Counted from the first letter of the stretch, positions 36,348 through 45,855 are shown. The stretch: DNA of 64,000 nt from an uncultured Bacteroidota bacterium (GCA_937124965.1 CAKZLB010000036.1:62001-126000); one strand, 5' to 3'. Program-made: numbers and translations. The notes: a model not told the origin generated them from the letters alone.

Positions 36348-36854
36348 TTAATTAATTGGGGTGTTTTTAATCCTTGTTTTTTGTGCTGCTGTCAAGTTTA
36401 CGCTTGCAGCCATTTGTTTAATAAACTTTTGCTTCCAAGTATCAGACACATTATACTTCTGGATGTTATTCTGGAACACCGAAATATCATGTTCAATTTC
36501 ATCACTGTAATCTACTAGAGCCGGAGCGTTCGCTTGAACCATAAATCGAACATATGCTATTTCTGGATTTGCTGGACTGGCTTTCACTGCTGCTTCGATA
36601 AGCGCCTTCCCTTCTTTAAAGTATGTCCACTTTGTTGTGGGCCAAGTTGCGAAATCTGCACTCGTACATTTTGCAAGTCCTTTATAGGCATTTGTTACAT
36701 CCGTGTTTGGATAATCTTTGGAAGCTATTAAAGATTGTAACTTACTTTCTGACTTTACAGACTCATGGAAAACCTCTCGAATGTGTTTTGAAGACTGAGT
36801 AAAGGAAAAAAGAAATACAAATAATAATGCAGATAGTGGTACCGCTTTTTTCAT
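36348..36854 (-). CDS. Small secreted protein in the carotenoid operon
   Basis: A 168-residue protein with the signal peptide MKKAVPLSALLFVFLFSFTQ. The ATG at 36854 shares its A with the crtB TAA stop (TAATG), which fixes the start and shows translational coupling. The body is mainly helical (SKLQSLIASKDYPNTDVTNAY..., IQKYNVSDTWKQKFIKQMAA). I do not recognise a family. Its tight place between crtB and crtZ suggests a part in carotenoid formation or membrane placement, but this is inferred from context. Confidence 0.75.
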   Translation of the reverse strand: MKKAVPLSALLFVFLFSFTQSSKHIREVFHESVKSESKLQSLIASKDYPNTDVTNAYKGLAKCTSADFATWPTTKWTYFKEGKALIEAAVKASPANPEIAYVRFMVQANAPALVDYSDEIEHDISVFQNNIQKYNVSDTWKQKFIKQMAASVNLTAAQKTRIKNTPIN

Positions 36855-37690
36855 TACAGCAAATTTAATTTTACGTTGCAATAAGACCGAACAAGTAATG
36901 CCCATTTTGTGTGATCACTCACTCGTATGCGAGTTTCCATAATTCGATTCGGTTGTGTTCGTTTGAGCTTTTTTAGTAGTTGTCGATAATACTTGTAGGC
37001 TGTATAAACGCCAAATCGGGCCGTATGAGGAAGTTGAATTATCCCTTCGTAGGCTTCTTGAAAATCTTTCTCGATTTCATCAATTATTAATTGCTTAGTA
37101 TTATGATCTAAGTTTCGTAAGTCAATATTTGGGAAATAACTACGATTTAAAATTTCCATATCACTTTTTAAATCTCTTAAGAAGTTTACTTTTTGGAATG
37201 CGGAACCAAGTTTCATTGCTGATGGCTTTAAACGCTGATACTCGTTTTCATTTCCGTTAACAAAAATCTTGAGACACATCAATCCTACAACGTCGGCTGA
37301 ACCATAAATATATGTCTCATACTCTTCTTGTGTGTGATATTCTGTTTTTGTCAGGTCCATTCGCATACTGTTCATAAACGCAGCAATTAGATCGCGATCA
37401 ATGTCGAACTTATGTACTGTTTCTTGAAACGAGTTAAGAATTGGGTTGAGGCTAATTTTTAGCTTCAACGCTTCATATAAATCTTGCTCAAACTTGTTGA
37501 ACAAGTATTCTTGATCATACTCTAGAAACGTGTCTACAATTTCGTCTGCAAACCGAACGAAACCATAGATATTGTGAATATCGTCTTGAATCGACGCATC
37601 AAGCATACTCACTGACGAGTAGAAGGATGTACTGTAAGCAGCCGTTACCGCCTGACTACAAGTGTTTGAAAGTGTATTAAATAACTGCAT
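36854..37690 (-). CDS. crtB: Phytoene synthase
   Basis: A 278-residue trans-isoprenyl diphosphate synthase that joins two geranylgeranyl diphosphates to phytoene. The two Asp-rich regions are present: FADEIVDTF (about residues 47-56), and AFMNSMRMDL followed by YGSADVVGLMCLKIF. The conserved RDLKSDMEILNRSYFP also fits. The start overlaps the crtI stop by 14 bases and the end overlaps the next gene by one base, so translation is coupled throughout. Confidence 0.93.
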   Translation of the reverse strand: MQLFNTLSNTCSQAVTAAYSTSFYSSVSMLDASIQDDIHNIYGFVRFADEIVDTFLEYDQEYLFNKFEQDLYEALKLKISLNPILNSFQETVHKFDIDRDLIAAFMNSMRMDLTKTEYHTQEEYETYIYGSADVVGLMCLKIFVNGNENEYQRLKPSAMKLGSAFQKVNFLRDLKSDMEILNRSYFPNIDLRNLDHNTKQLIIDEIEKDFQEAYEGIIQLPHTARFGVYTAYKYYRQLLKKLKRTQPNRIMETRIRVSDHTKWALLVRSYCNVKLNLL

Positions 37691-39164
37691 GATCGATCTG
37701 TTTAAGTAGGTGTTTTGAAATCATTTCTGAAGATATTTTACCAGAAATAAGTGCTGGAGGCACGCCTGGTCCAGGAACTGTAAGCTGTCCAGTGAAAAAC
37801 AAATTCTCCACCTTCTTACTTTTTATTTTTGGACGTAGAAATGCTGTTTGACGTAGCGTGTTAGCCATACCATATGCATTTCCTTTATACGAGTTATAAT
37901 CTGCTTTAAAATCATTGACACAATAAGACTTCTTAAACATCACATGATCTTTCAACGATTGATCCGTATGTTCTTCAAGTCTATCCATTACCATTTCAAA
38001 GTATTTTTCGCGTTGAGCTTCAGAGTCTTTAATTCCTGGAGCTAATGGTATCAGAAAAAATGCATTCTCTTTACCTTCTGGAGCCACGGAATCATCTGTT
38101 AAGCTAGGAAAGCAGGTATAGAATAATGGATTATCTGGCCACTCAGGTTTGTCGTAAATCTGCAGTGCGTGTTGATCAAAGTCTTGATCAAAAAACAGAT
38201 TGTGGTGCATTACAGAATCAACTTTTTTATTAAAGCCAACGTAGAATATCAAGGCAGAAGGCGCGAACGTTCTATTTTCCCAATACGTGGGGGAATACAT
38301 TCTGAGATTTTTAGGCAGCAACGTTTCCGTATGATGGTAATCAGCACCGCTTAATACCATGTCGGAATGAATAATTTTGCCATTGACTTCAATGCCCTTT
38401 GCAACATTTCCTGATGTCACAATGCGCCCAATGGATGAATTCACATGATAATTGACACCTAGTTCTTTGCCCAATGAAACCATGCCTTCAACAATCTTAT
38501 ACATCCCGCCTTTAGGATACCATGTACCAAGAACCAAATCTGCATAGTTCATGAAATTATAAAATGCAGGTGTGTTTTCAGGTTTGGCCCCCAAGAATAA
38601 AACAGGGAACTCCAAGATCTGAATCAGTTTTGGATTCTTAAATTGCTTACGAACAGAAGCCCTAATCGTGGAAAAGAATTGGTTTACTCGACTAATGGTA
38701 TCAGGAGTAACTAATTCTAAGATAGAATTTCCTGGTCTATATACCAGCTCATCCATTGAAGCCTTGTAATTAAAACCTGCACTTTCGATGAACTTTTGAA
38801 GTTTTGCTGCTGATCCCGTTTCTATAGACTCAAATAGTGCATAAATTTCTTCGATTGAAGAAGGTATATCTAAATGCTCTTTCTTCTCAAAAAATACGCG
38901 ATACGCTGGACTAAGTTTAACCAACTCGTAATAATCGCTTGGCGTTTTGCCAAAGTCAGCGAAAAAACGTTCAAAGATATCTGGCATCCAGTACCAGCTA
39001 GGCCCCATATCGAAGGTAAATCCTTCTTGTTCGAAAGATCGCGCTCTACCACCTAAGTGTGCATTTTTCTCATATACGTTAACCTCATATCCGGCATTTG
39101 CTAAGTAGCATGCCGCAGAAAGCGATGAGAAACCTGACCCTATTATACTGATACTTTTTTTCAT
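37677..39164 (-). CDS. crtI: Phytoene desaturase
   Basis: A 495-residue FAD enzyme of the CrtI family that desaturates phytoene to lycopene. The N-terminus has the dinucleotide motif IGSGFSSLSAACYLANAGY followed by VYEKNAHLGGRARS. The C-terminus has the family motif GPGVPPALISGKISSEMI. I choose the ATG at 39164 rather than a TTG at 39182; a 14-bp palindrome lies directly before this ATG. It is the second gene of the merR operon, about 48 bases after merR. Confidence 0.93.
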   Translation of the reverse strand: MKKSISIIGSGFSSLSAACYLANAGYEVNVYEKNAHLGGRARSFEQEGFTFDMGPSWYWMPDIFERFFADFGKTPSDYYELVKLSPAYRVFFEKKEHLDIPSSIEEIYALFESIETGSAAKLQKFIESAGFNYKASMDELVYRPGNSILELVTPDTISRVNQFFSTIRASVRKQFKNPKLIQILEFPVLFLGAKPENTPAFYNFMNYADLVLGTWYPKGGMYKIVEGMVSLGKELGVNYHVNSSIGRIVTSGNVAKGIEVNGKIIHSDMVLSGADYHHTETLLPKNLRMYSPTYWENRTFAPSALIFYVGFNKKVDSVMHHNLFFDQDFDQHALQIYDKPEWPDNPLFYTCFPSLTDDSVAPEGKENAFFLIPLAPGIKDSEAQREKYFEMVMDRLEEHTDQSLKDHVMFKKSYCVNDFKADYNSYKGNAYGMANTLRQTAFLRPKIKSKKVENLFFTGQLTVPGPGVPPALISGKISSEMISKHLLKQIDHAVI

Positions 39165-39178
39165 TTTGTTTAAACAAA
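39165..39178. promoter_or_regulatory. Perfect 14-bp palindrome before crtI, candidate regulator operator
   Basis: TTTGTTTAAACAAA abuts the crtI start codon. Its half TTAAACAAA occurs again upstream of merR at 40123-40131, next to a -7-type promoter element. A MerR-family dimer or tetramer binding both places would fit autoregulation and control of the crt genes. Function is inferred. Confidence 0.45.
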
Positions 39179-39212
39179 TCAACGAAACATTAAACAGAAT
39201 AACAAGTGGAAT

Positions 39213-40106
39213 TTAAATTTTGTTTAGAATTAATCCTAAATCATTAAACAACTCTACTCCTTTGTGTTTTGATTGAATATCTATAACGTTCTTTCCGGTC
39301 ACCCAAAGACTATGATCCGAGTTATTCAATATCTCCTCCTTAAACCGTTTGAGATATGTTTCTAATTCCTTTGGTGTTGGACGGACGGTGAAATAACTGA
39401 TAAATCGTATAGAATCGAATATAGGTAGTAACGATTTTAAACTTGAAATTGGAACACTGGAACCTAAGAAAACCGTTTGACTACCGTTAATCAACAACTC
39501 ATAGTTTAAATAGAGTAATCCCAAATCATGCATTTCATTGTCAGGAAGAAATAAAACGTAAACACTTTTGCTGTTTGTAGGAACCGTTTGTTGGACACGT
39601 TCTATCCCAATTTGAAGCTTTTGTTTAATAAGGTTTGAAATAAAGTGCTCGTGTGCTGGAGTAATACTTTCTGATTGCCATTTAATCCCAATTTTATGCA
39701 ACAACGGAACAAATACTTCTATGAAAATGTGTCTAAACGAAAACTCAGCCATCAATCTGTTGAACGTATGTTCAAACAATGATTGATCGAAATTTAACAT
39801 TGACAGAATCAACGAATCCATGTATCCTTTGTCATCGCCACCTTTTGATAAATGATCTTTAACTAATTCGTTGAGCTCCTTATCATTAAGCTTAGCTATC
39901 TTGGATATTTTGTGATCTCCTTTGTATAACAGAGTCACATTTAATAGCTTTTTTAAGTTTTCGGTGTCGTAATAACGAATGTTCGTATCCGTTCGTTTAG
40001 GCTCTAGAATTTCATACCTTTTTTCCCAAATACGAATCGTATGAGCCTTGATTCCCGATAAATTTTCGAGATCCTTAATTGTAAACCTTGATGCAATGCT
40101 GTTCAA
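39213..40106 (-). CDS. MerR-family regulator with CarH/LitR-like B12-binding domain
   Basis: A 297-residue regulator. The MerR winged helix-turn-helix is residues 7-75 (FTIKDLENLSGIKAHTIRIWEKRY). The rest matches the cobalamin-binding region of CarH/LitR photoreceptors. W143-x9-E153-H154 is the cap over the upper face of adenosylcobalamin. E191-x-H193-D-L-G is the variant of DxHxxG carrying the lower axial His. In CarH, light breaks the Co-C bond and releases DNA, switching on carotenoid genes. It starts with TTG and is followed by crtI in the same direction. Light control here is inferred from the residues and context. Confidence 0.88.
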   Translation of the reverse strand: MNSIASRFTIKDLENLSGIKAHTIRIWEKRYEILEPKRTDTNIRYYDTENLKKLLNVTLLYKGDHKISKIAKLNDKELNELVKDHLSKGGDDKGYMDSLILSMLNFDQSLFEHTFNRLMAEFSFRHIFIEVFVPLLHKIGIKWQSESITPAHEHFISNLIKQKLQIGIERVQQTVPTNSKSVYVLFLPDNEMHDLGLLYLNYELLINGSQTVFLGSSVPISSLKSLLPIFDSIRFISYFTVRPTPKELETYLKRFKEEILNNSDHSLWVTGKNVIDIQSKHKGVELFNDLGLILNKI

Positions 40107-40122
40107 CTTATTATCAAATTAG

Positions 40123-40135
40123 TTAAACAAAGATA
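40123..40135 (-). promoter_or_regulatory. merR promoter -7 element overlapping a TTAAACAAA half-site
   Basis: On the minus strand TATCTTTG (40135-40128) fits TAnnTTTG and runs directly into the complement of TTAAACAAA (40123-40131). It lies about 21 bases before the TTG start of merR. No good TTG box is seen upstream. Binding at the half-site would block this promoter. Confidence 0.45.
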
Positions 40136-40163
40136 CAATATTCAGGGCAAAGAGTTCATTCTC

Positions 40164-40832
40164 TTATCGAGATAGTCTCTTAATTGAGACTAAATGACCA
40201 AAGATTACTAGGGGCACAACGATGCTAGGTAGCCAGCAAAACGGAAAATAAAGCACTCCGACATTAGGTTGGTCAAACGCAACTTGTTGAAGGACAGATG
40301 GTGCACTAAGAATTCCAGTAACTACAACTTGCAAAACAAGAAGCAAGCACACTACATTCCACCATAGTTGAAAACTTTTACTCAATTTCCCTTTTCTAAT
40401 TCCAAAATATGCAATCAATGGAGCGGTAATTCCTGACAAAACATCGAAATTTCGTCCTGCAAAAGTCATTGATTCTGGGACCAACGTTCCTAAATACAGC
40501 CAAAACAATACAACCTCAACACCAATTCGAACCGTGTGTAAATATGTGTATTTTTCAAGGTCTAAATGTGCAATAAGTCTTTTGCCTTTCTCTGTAAAAA
40601 AACCAATCAAAATCAGAATTAAACTGGGGAGAATAAGAAATAAAATTCTTGGAGGAATTGCTTCTGATGCCAAATAAAAATCTTGCTGACTAAGAACGGC
40701 CTGAAGCAATGCGATTGCAAGTATTAGGGTAAGTGCGCCTTTATTTTTGTGCGTGGCTTGATAAAACTGATACAGACTCACTATCGTAAGAACGATAAAA
40801 ATCAGACTTACATAAAAAGGTACTAACTCCAT
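40164..40832 (-). CDS. Integral membrane protein of unknown function next to the crt genes
   Basis: A 222-residue protein with about six hydrophobic segments (3-23, 33-52, 60-78, 102-118, 160-178, 195-213) and short charged loops (FTEKGKRLIAHLDLEKYTY). I do not recognise the family. It is not a convincing member of the CrtYc/CrtYd lycopene cyclases. It follows the geranylgeranyl-reductase-like gene by 10 bases, so the two form a transcription unit just upstream of merR. Confidence 0.7.
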   Translation of the reverse strand: MELVPFYVSLIFIVLTIVSLYQFYQATHKNKGALTLILAIALLQAVLSQQDFYLASEAIPPRILFLILPSLILILIGFFTEKGKRLIAHLDLEKYTYLHTVRIGVEVVLFWLYLGTLVPESMTFAGRNFDVLSGITAPLIAYFGIRKGKLSKSFQLWWNVVCLLLVLQVVVTGILSAPSVLQQVAFDQPNVGVLYFPFCWLPSIVVPLVIFGHLVSIKRLSR

Positions 40833-40842
40833 ACTACTTTTT

Positions 40843-42081
40843 TTATTTATTGAATAGAAGCCTTAAATAAAATCTTGGATCCTTAAATTTCTTTCTTAAA
40901 TCTACGTTTTCAAACATAGACGTTAACAACGTTTTAAACTCATTGCTTTTTAAACCTTTGTTGGCAACAAAGTTGAACAACCACGGGTACTTTACCATTT
41001 TTTGCAATTGATGACTCATGTTAAGTTCTGGCCATAGGTGATGATATACTTGCTCATCATACTCTTTAAGCAGTGCTTCTGAGAAATCATTTTCCTTAAC
41101 TGCTTTACTCAATACATCAGCGGCATATTTTGCACTAATCATGGCATTGCCAATTCCTTCTCCAGTAAATGGGTCAATAATTGAAGCGGCGTCGCCACAA
41201 AATAAAAGTCGATTAAAGCTTAGTTTTCGCTTTTTAGAACCCAACGGAAGTCCCCACCCTTTTACAGTTTCTAACGGTTTGGCGTTTTTAAAACGCTTGC
41301 TTATTTCTGGATGTTCGGAAACAATTCTATCTAACTCCTTTTTTAAATTGATTTTGTTTTTTGAAACGCTGGCACTCAACATACCCAATCCAACATTTAC
41401 CCGATTATTGGTCATTGGAAAAATCCAAAAATATCCAGGCAATACATCGTTAATAAAGTGTAGCTCGATATACCCTTCTTCACTAAGCCCTTCAACACCT
41501 TCATAGTAACGTCGCAACCCCGCACAGTAATGATTGTGCTCTAACTCTATTCCGTAATCTTTTGCTAAATCTGAGCGAGTGCCAGAACAATCCACCACCG
41601 CATCAGCATCAATAACACTTCCATCATCAAGCGTTATATGAACGCCATCGATTTTAATCTCTGTTTGATTAACCTTTGTCCCAAATCGCTGTTCACAAAA
41701 TTCGCTTGGTGTATTTTGAACCATTAAATGGTCAAAATCTTCGCGTGTGGCAATAAAACCCGGTGCTTGTTTTACGTGATTTTTGTCGGTTGTAAATGGG
41801 ATATCTAATCGTTTCCGATTTGGAGCAATAAACGAAATTCCCCAACTTGGTAAATAATCTTTGGTGTTGGATGCTATTTGATTTACAACATCGGGTTTTA
41901 CACGATTTAGCGCGTATACCACTTTTCCACTTAGTGCATCGCCACAAATTTTATCGCGGGGAAACGTTGATCTGTCAATTAAGACGTGATCAATTTTCTC
42001 TTTTGAAAGTCCCATAGACAAGGTTGTTCCTGCAGGACCTGCGCCAATGATGGCAATCTTAGTACGCTTTTGTGATGACAA
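40843..42081 (-). CDS. FAD-dependent oxidoreductase, geranylgeranyl reductase family
   Basis: A 412-residue flavoprotein. The N-terminus has the FAD motif IAIIGAGPAGTTLSMGLSKEKI followed by DRSTFPRDKICGDALSG. The second FAD motif is GDAASIIDPFTGEGIGNAM. These are the marks of the geranylgeranyl reductase/PHBH-like family, which reduces isoprenoid double bonds or hydroxylates rings. In this place, before the carotenoid regulator and genes, it could act on isoprenoid chains or even stand in for the missing lycopene cyclase; sequence does not decide. The start is TTG at 42079-42081. Confidence 0.85.
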   Translation of the reverse strand: MSSQKRTKIAIIGAGPAGTTLSMGLSKEKIDHVLIDRSTFPRDKICGDALSGKVVYALNRVKPDVVNQIASNTKDYLPSWGISFIAPNRKRLDIPFTTDKNHVKQAPGFIATREDFDHLMVQNTPSEFCEQRFGTKVNQTEIKIDGVHITLDDGSVIDADAVVDCSGTRSDLAKDYGIELEHNHYCAGLRRYYEGVEGLSEEGYIELHFINDVLPGYFWIFPMTNNRVNVGLGMLSASVSKNKINLKKELDRIVSEHPEISKRFKNAKPLETVKGWGLPLGSKKRKLSFNRLLFCGDAASIIDPFTGEGIGNAMISAKYAADVLSKAVKENDFSEALLKEYDEQVYHHLWPELNMSHQLQKMVKYPWLFNFVANKGLKSNEFKTLLTSMFENVDLRKKFKDPRFYLRLLFNK

Positions 42082-42128
42082 ACTCCGTGATTTTCTCGCA
42101 AAGTTGTCAAAATTTGTTTGATAAAAAA

Positions 42129-44438
42129 CTACTTATTGAGTTTAATCAATTTTGCAACGCTTGATTGAGTTTTAGAATCAAGTCTAACAACGTAAATTCC
42201 ATCAGGAATAAACGATAAATCAACACCATTTGCGACGTTAATAGTCTCAGAATAAACCGTTTGACCTTCAAGATTCACAACTGTTAATTTCGCTTCATAC
42301 GCTGTCTGGCCCTTAAATTGTATTACTCCTGTTGTTGGATTTGGATATAACACTAACGTATTTTGGGTTTCAAAATTTGACTTACCATTACTTAATGCAC
42401 AAGTACCACTTCCCATAGCAATTTGAAATCCACCTCGTTCTGTTCCAACAACCATGTCCATTTTACCATCATTATTGATATCAGCATAAGCAGGTTTCGC
42501 CATAGAACCAAAGTTATATTCATAACAGGTTTTGTTCCAAGATAAGTAGTAAGGATCTTCTACAGCTTCTCCGAATTTGGTTAGGTTGTTTCGAACATCT
42601 CGATAGATTGTCACTTTACCACGCTCATCTCCTATTACAAATTCAGGATTTCCGTTTCCATCTAAATCCATCAATTGCGGTGCTGCGTTGTTAATATTTT
42701 TAAATACTAATGAATCGTAGAATCGATTGTTAACTTCATCATACTGTGTTTCCAATCTCCAGTAGCCAGGCAACACTCCTCCGAGCGTATCTTGTAATTT
42801 GGTAAATGCAGGAACACCTGTGGTTGATGTATTTCGATAGTATTCGGTGTTGCCATCAAAACCACCTACAAGCAAATCAACAAAACCATCTCCATCAACA
42901 TCTGCCAAGTTAGGCATGCTCGATTGTCCGACGTTAATTCCATATGTATTATCCGACACTTTATTGCTTGTTGCACTCGTACCAGTACCAACAATATTAT
43001 ACAAGCTCAACGAACCATCTAGCTGACCAATTAATAATTCAGGGTTTCCATCTCTATTAAGGTCTCCTAAACATGGCGACATCCGTGCAATTGACTCTTT
43101 GCGCAGTCCTAAATAATCTTCTTTTTTGCGCTGAAAAATTGGATTGGTTTTGCTACCAACATTTTCATAATACACCAAATAATCAGCTGTTTCTCCATCA
43201 ATACCAAGATCGCCACTTGTTGAAATAATCAAGTCTTTATCACCATCTTTATCCATATCATAGAGAATAGGAGAAGTGAAACCTCCATGATCCACCATGT
43301 GTCTGTCTAAAAACATACTGTCTTTGAATATAAAAACTGGGTGATCGTCTTTTCCAGTATTTTCATAATAAAAAATACTATTCGCCTCTCTAAAGGTATA
43401 ACTCGCTTTTGCAAATGAATTTACAGCAACGATTAGATCTCTAATTCCATCGCCATTGACGTCTTGGTAATACCCCGCAGGAAACAGGTGCATGTTCGCG
43501 CGTACAGTATTACTTGGAAAAAGAGAATCATTTGAAATCATTGAATCTATTTTCATTCCAAAATCTGCCTTCCCGTTGATAATTAGATTCAAATTATCTA
43601 GACCAGCATTTCCCATTAATAAATCCATATCACTATCTCCGTCGCTATCGAGCAACAACAGAGATGATCCACCAGCGTGTTTCTTCTTTGTGTGGCGATA
43701 AATCTTATGAAAGCAGAATGGGTCTTTTTCAAACTTTATTTCATTCGACCCATCATATTCTTGAAAATCTCCCCAACATTGATCTGCAATTTCAAAACTT
43801 GGAGGGTCCAGTGGTTTTCCTGATTCAACAGTATTATTCAGAAATAATGTTATTCCAAATCCAAGTGTTTGAAGCGTCATAAAATCAATATCTCCGTCTC
43901 CATCTAAGTCTTCGATAGCAGGAATGTTCGTTCGATCACAATACAAATCGTTTGTATCTAAAGGAGCTGTGTTAAAATTATAGGCTCTAAGATCTGCATC
44001 GGTTACTTCAAACATTGCGTGTGAATCACCGGCCTTAGTAATATTTTTATACAATGAAATTGCGTCTATATCTTCGTCAAAAAACCATAAATCAGGCAAA
44101 TCATCATTGTTGTAATCTTTAAAAACAACCCACGTAGTAAATCTTGACGGATAAATTTGGTCGTATTTCGGATCGTATGTGTAATTTCCAGCTCCGTCGC
44201 TGATTAATGAAAGTGTCTTCCCACCGTTTCTATCAAAAACAAATAGATCCATATCTCCATCGTTATTAATATCGAGGTTGTAAAATTGAGGTTGATTTAA
44301 ACCTCCAACTGTACCCAATGTCAACTTATCACCGTTTTCATCTCTTATTTCAATGTCACTAGTGACTTCAAAGGATACCTGCGCTTTGAGGGACAAAGAG
44401 CAAATTGATAGAATTAGGATTGTTAATACACGCTTCAT
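42129..44438 (-). CDS. Secreted FG-GAP/VCBS repeat protein with T9SS type A sorting domain
   Basis: A 769-residue exported protein (start ATG 44438 or 44444; signal MKRVLTILILSICSLSLKAQ). It holds about ten FG-GAP/VCBS calcium-binding repeats of the form D.DGDGD.DL..G, such as DLDGDGDIDFM, DVNGDGIRDLIVA and DVDGDGFVDLLVGG, which fold as a beta-propeller. The end is a type A sorting domain (LVLYPNPTTGVIQF, then VVRLDSKTQS). It is T9SS cargo for adhesion or binding; no catalytic motif is visible. Confidence 0.88.
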   Translation of the reverse strand: MKRVLTILILSICSLSLKAQVSFEVTSDIEIRDENGDKLTLGTVGGLNQPQFYNLDINNDGDMDLFVFDRNGGKTLSLISDGAGNYTYDPKYDQIYPSRFTTWVVFKDYNNDDLPDLWFFDEDIDAISLYKNITKAGDSHAMFEVTDADLRAYNFNTAPLDTNDLYCDRTNIPAIEDLDGDGDIDFMTLQTLGFGITLFLNNTVESGKPLDPPSFEIADQCWGDFQEYDGSNEIKFEKDPFCFHKIYRHTKKKHAGGSSLLLLDSDGDSDMDLLMGNAGLDNLNLIINGKADFGMKIDSMISNDSLFPSNTVRANMHLFPAGYYQDVNGDGIRDLIVAVNSFAKASYTFREANSIFYYENTGKDDHPVFIFKDSMFLDRHMVDHGGFTSPILYDMDKDGDKDLIISTSGDLGIDGETADYLVYYENVGSKTNPIFQRKKEDYLGLRKESIARMSPCLGDLNRDGNPELLIGQLDGSLSLYNIVGTGTSATSNKVSDNTYGINVGQSSMPNLADVDGDGFVDLLVGGFDGNTEYYRNTSTTGVPAFTKLQDTLGGVLPGYWRLETQYDEVNNRFYDSLVFKNINNAAPQLMDLDGNGNPEFVIGDERGKVTIYRDVRNNLTKFGEAVEDPYYLSWNKTCYEYNFGSMAKPAYADINNDGKMDMVVGTERGGFQIAMGSGTCALSNGKSNFETQNTLVLYPNPTTGVIQFKGQTAYEAKLTVVNLEGQTVYSETINVANGVDLSFIPDGIYVVRLDSKTQSSVAKLIKLNK

Positions 44439-44568
44439 ACACATTGGTTTTATTAATGACCGCTTAAGGTCTTAATTCGCTGCACAATATAAAGGAATAT
44501 TTCTTTGACTCATTGTCACGTTCGTCAAATGATTTTAATTTCCTTTCTTTTGTAATTACATAAACATC

Positions 44569-45855
44569 ATGACGATAGAAGAGTTTTATCCATTATTTCT
44601 AAATCAACATCAAGCGTTTTCGACTGACTCCCGAAAGATTCAATCTGGCGATATATTTTTTGCACTAAAAGGTGACTCGTTTAATGGGAATAAATACGCC
44701 GCTCAATGCTTAAAACAAGGTGCTAGTTATGTAATTGTAGATGAAGAAATCGAGGATAAAAACGACCAAACCATTATGGTTGCTGACGTTTTAACGTTTA
44801 TACAAGAGTTGGCGACTTATCATCGTCGACAATTCAACATACCTATTGTTGCAATTGCTGGAAGTAACGGAAAAACTACCACTAAAGAATTATTGATTAG
44901 CGTTCTTTCAAAACAATTTAAAACACACGCTACGGCAGGTAACTTCAACAACCACATTGGAGTTCCATTAACGTTGCTTTCCATGCCGTTAGACACTGAA
45001 ATTGGATTAATCGAAATTGGAACAAACGCTTTTGGCGAAATCGCCTTTTTAAGTAAAATGGTTGAACCAAGTCATGGCATTATTACCAATATTGGAAAAG
45101 AGCATTTAGAAGGATTTGGCGATATTGAAGGAGTCGCCAGAGAAGAAAGTGAGTTGTTTCATTATCTGATGAAACACGAAGGAATTGCATTTGTAAACGG
45201 TGATGATATGTATTTAAACCGCATGGCTCATCGCTTAACAAATAAAATAACCTATTCTATTTCAAACGCTGAAGTTGATGTTTATGGAGAAGTATTAAAC
45301 ACGGCGCCTGATTTAAAAATAGCCTACCATGATGTAGTTATCAATTCTATGTTAAGTGGCCTGCACAATGCGCAGAACATCATTGCCAGTGTTGCCATCG
45401 GTTCGCATTTTGGTATTCAGCCCTCAAAAATTGCTGAAGGAGTTAACGATTATGAACCATCAAATAATAGATCTGAAACAAAACATATCGGGGACAATCA
45501 TTTTCTATTGGACGCATATAATGCCAATCCGAGTAGTATGGAAGCAGCCATTGATACGTTTGCAACGATTAACCATCCATCGAAAGTGATATTACTTGGA
45601 GATATGTTTGAAATGGGTAATACCGCGATGGAGGAGCATAGGAAAATTGCAGAATACGCATTGTCTAAAGACATTCCAACCATTTTAACTGGAAGTCAAT
45701 TTGCAGCAGCAATTACAGACCAAAAAGTAAAGATTTACACAACCACCGATGAATTAATTGACTACTTGAAATCACATTCTTACCGAGACACATGGTTTTT
45801 GGTGAAAGGCTCCCGCGGAATGAAGATGGAGCGTGTGTTGGAAGCGTTTGAGTAA
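44569..45855 (+). CDS. murF: UDP-N-acetylmuramoyl-tripeptide--D-alanyl-D-alanine ligase
   Basis: A 428-residue Mur ligase that adds D-Ala-D-Ala to the peptidoglycan precursor in the cytoplasm. Features in order: the N-terminal uridine-binding domain (FSTDSRKIQSGDIFFALKGDSFNGN), the ATP P-loop IAGSNGKTTTKELL, the metal/substrate motif IEIGTNAFGEIAFLS, NNRSETK and LDAYNANPSSM. Length is normal for Bacteroidota. It stands outside the usual dcw cluster. Confidence 0.95.
   Translation: MTIEEFYPLFLNQHQAFSTDSRKIQSGDIFFALKGDSFNGNKYAAQCLKQGASYVIVDEEIEDKNDQTIMVADVLTFIQELATYHRRQFNIPIVAIAGSNGKTTTKELLISVLSKQFKTHATAGNFNNHIGVPLTLLSMPLDTEIGLIEIGTNAFGEIAFLSKMVEPSHGIITNIGKEHLEGFGDIEGVAREESELFHYLMKHEGIAFVNGDDMYLNRMAHRLTNKITYSISNAEVDVYGEVLNTAPDLKIAYHDVVINSMLSGLHNAQNIIASVAIGSHFGIQPSKIAEGVNDYEPSNNRSETKHIGDNHFLLDAYNANPSSMEAAIDTFATINHPSKVILLGDMFEMGNTAMEEHRKIAEYALSKDIPTILTGSQFAAAITDQKVKIYTTTDELIDYLKSHSYRDTWFLVKGSRGMKMERVLEAFE

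Noticed and set aside
40164-40832. Six-helix protein as CrtYc/CrtYd lycopene cyclase
   Set aside because: The membrane layout is loosely similar, but no conserved motif supports it.
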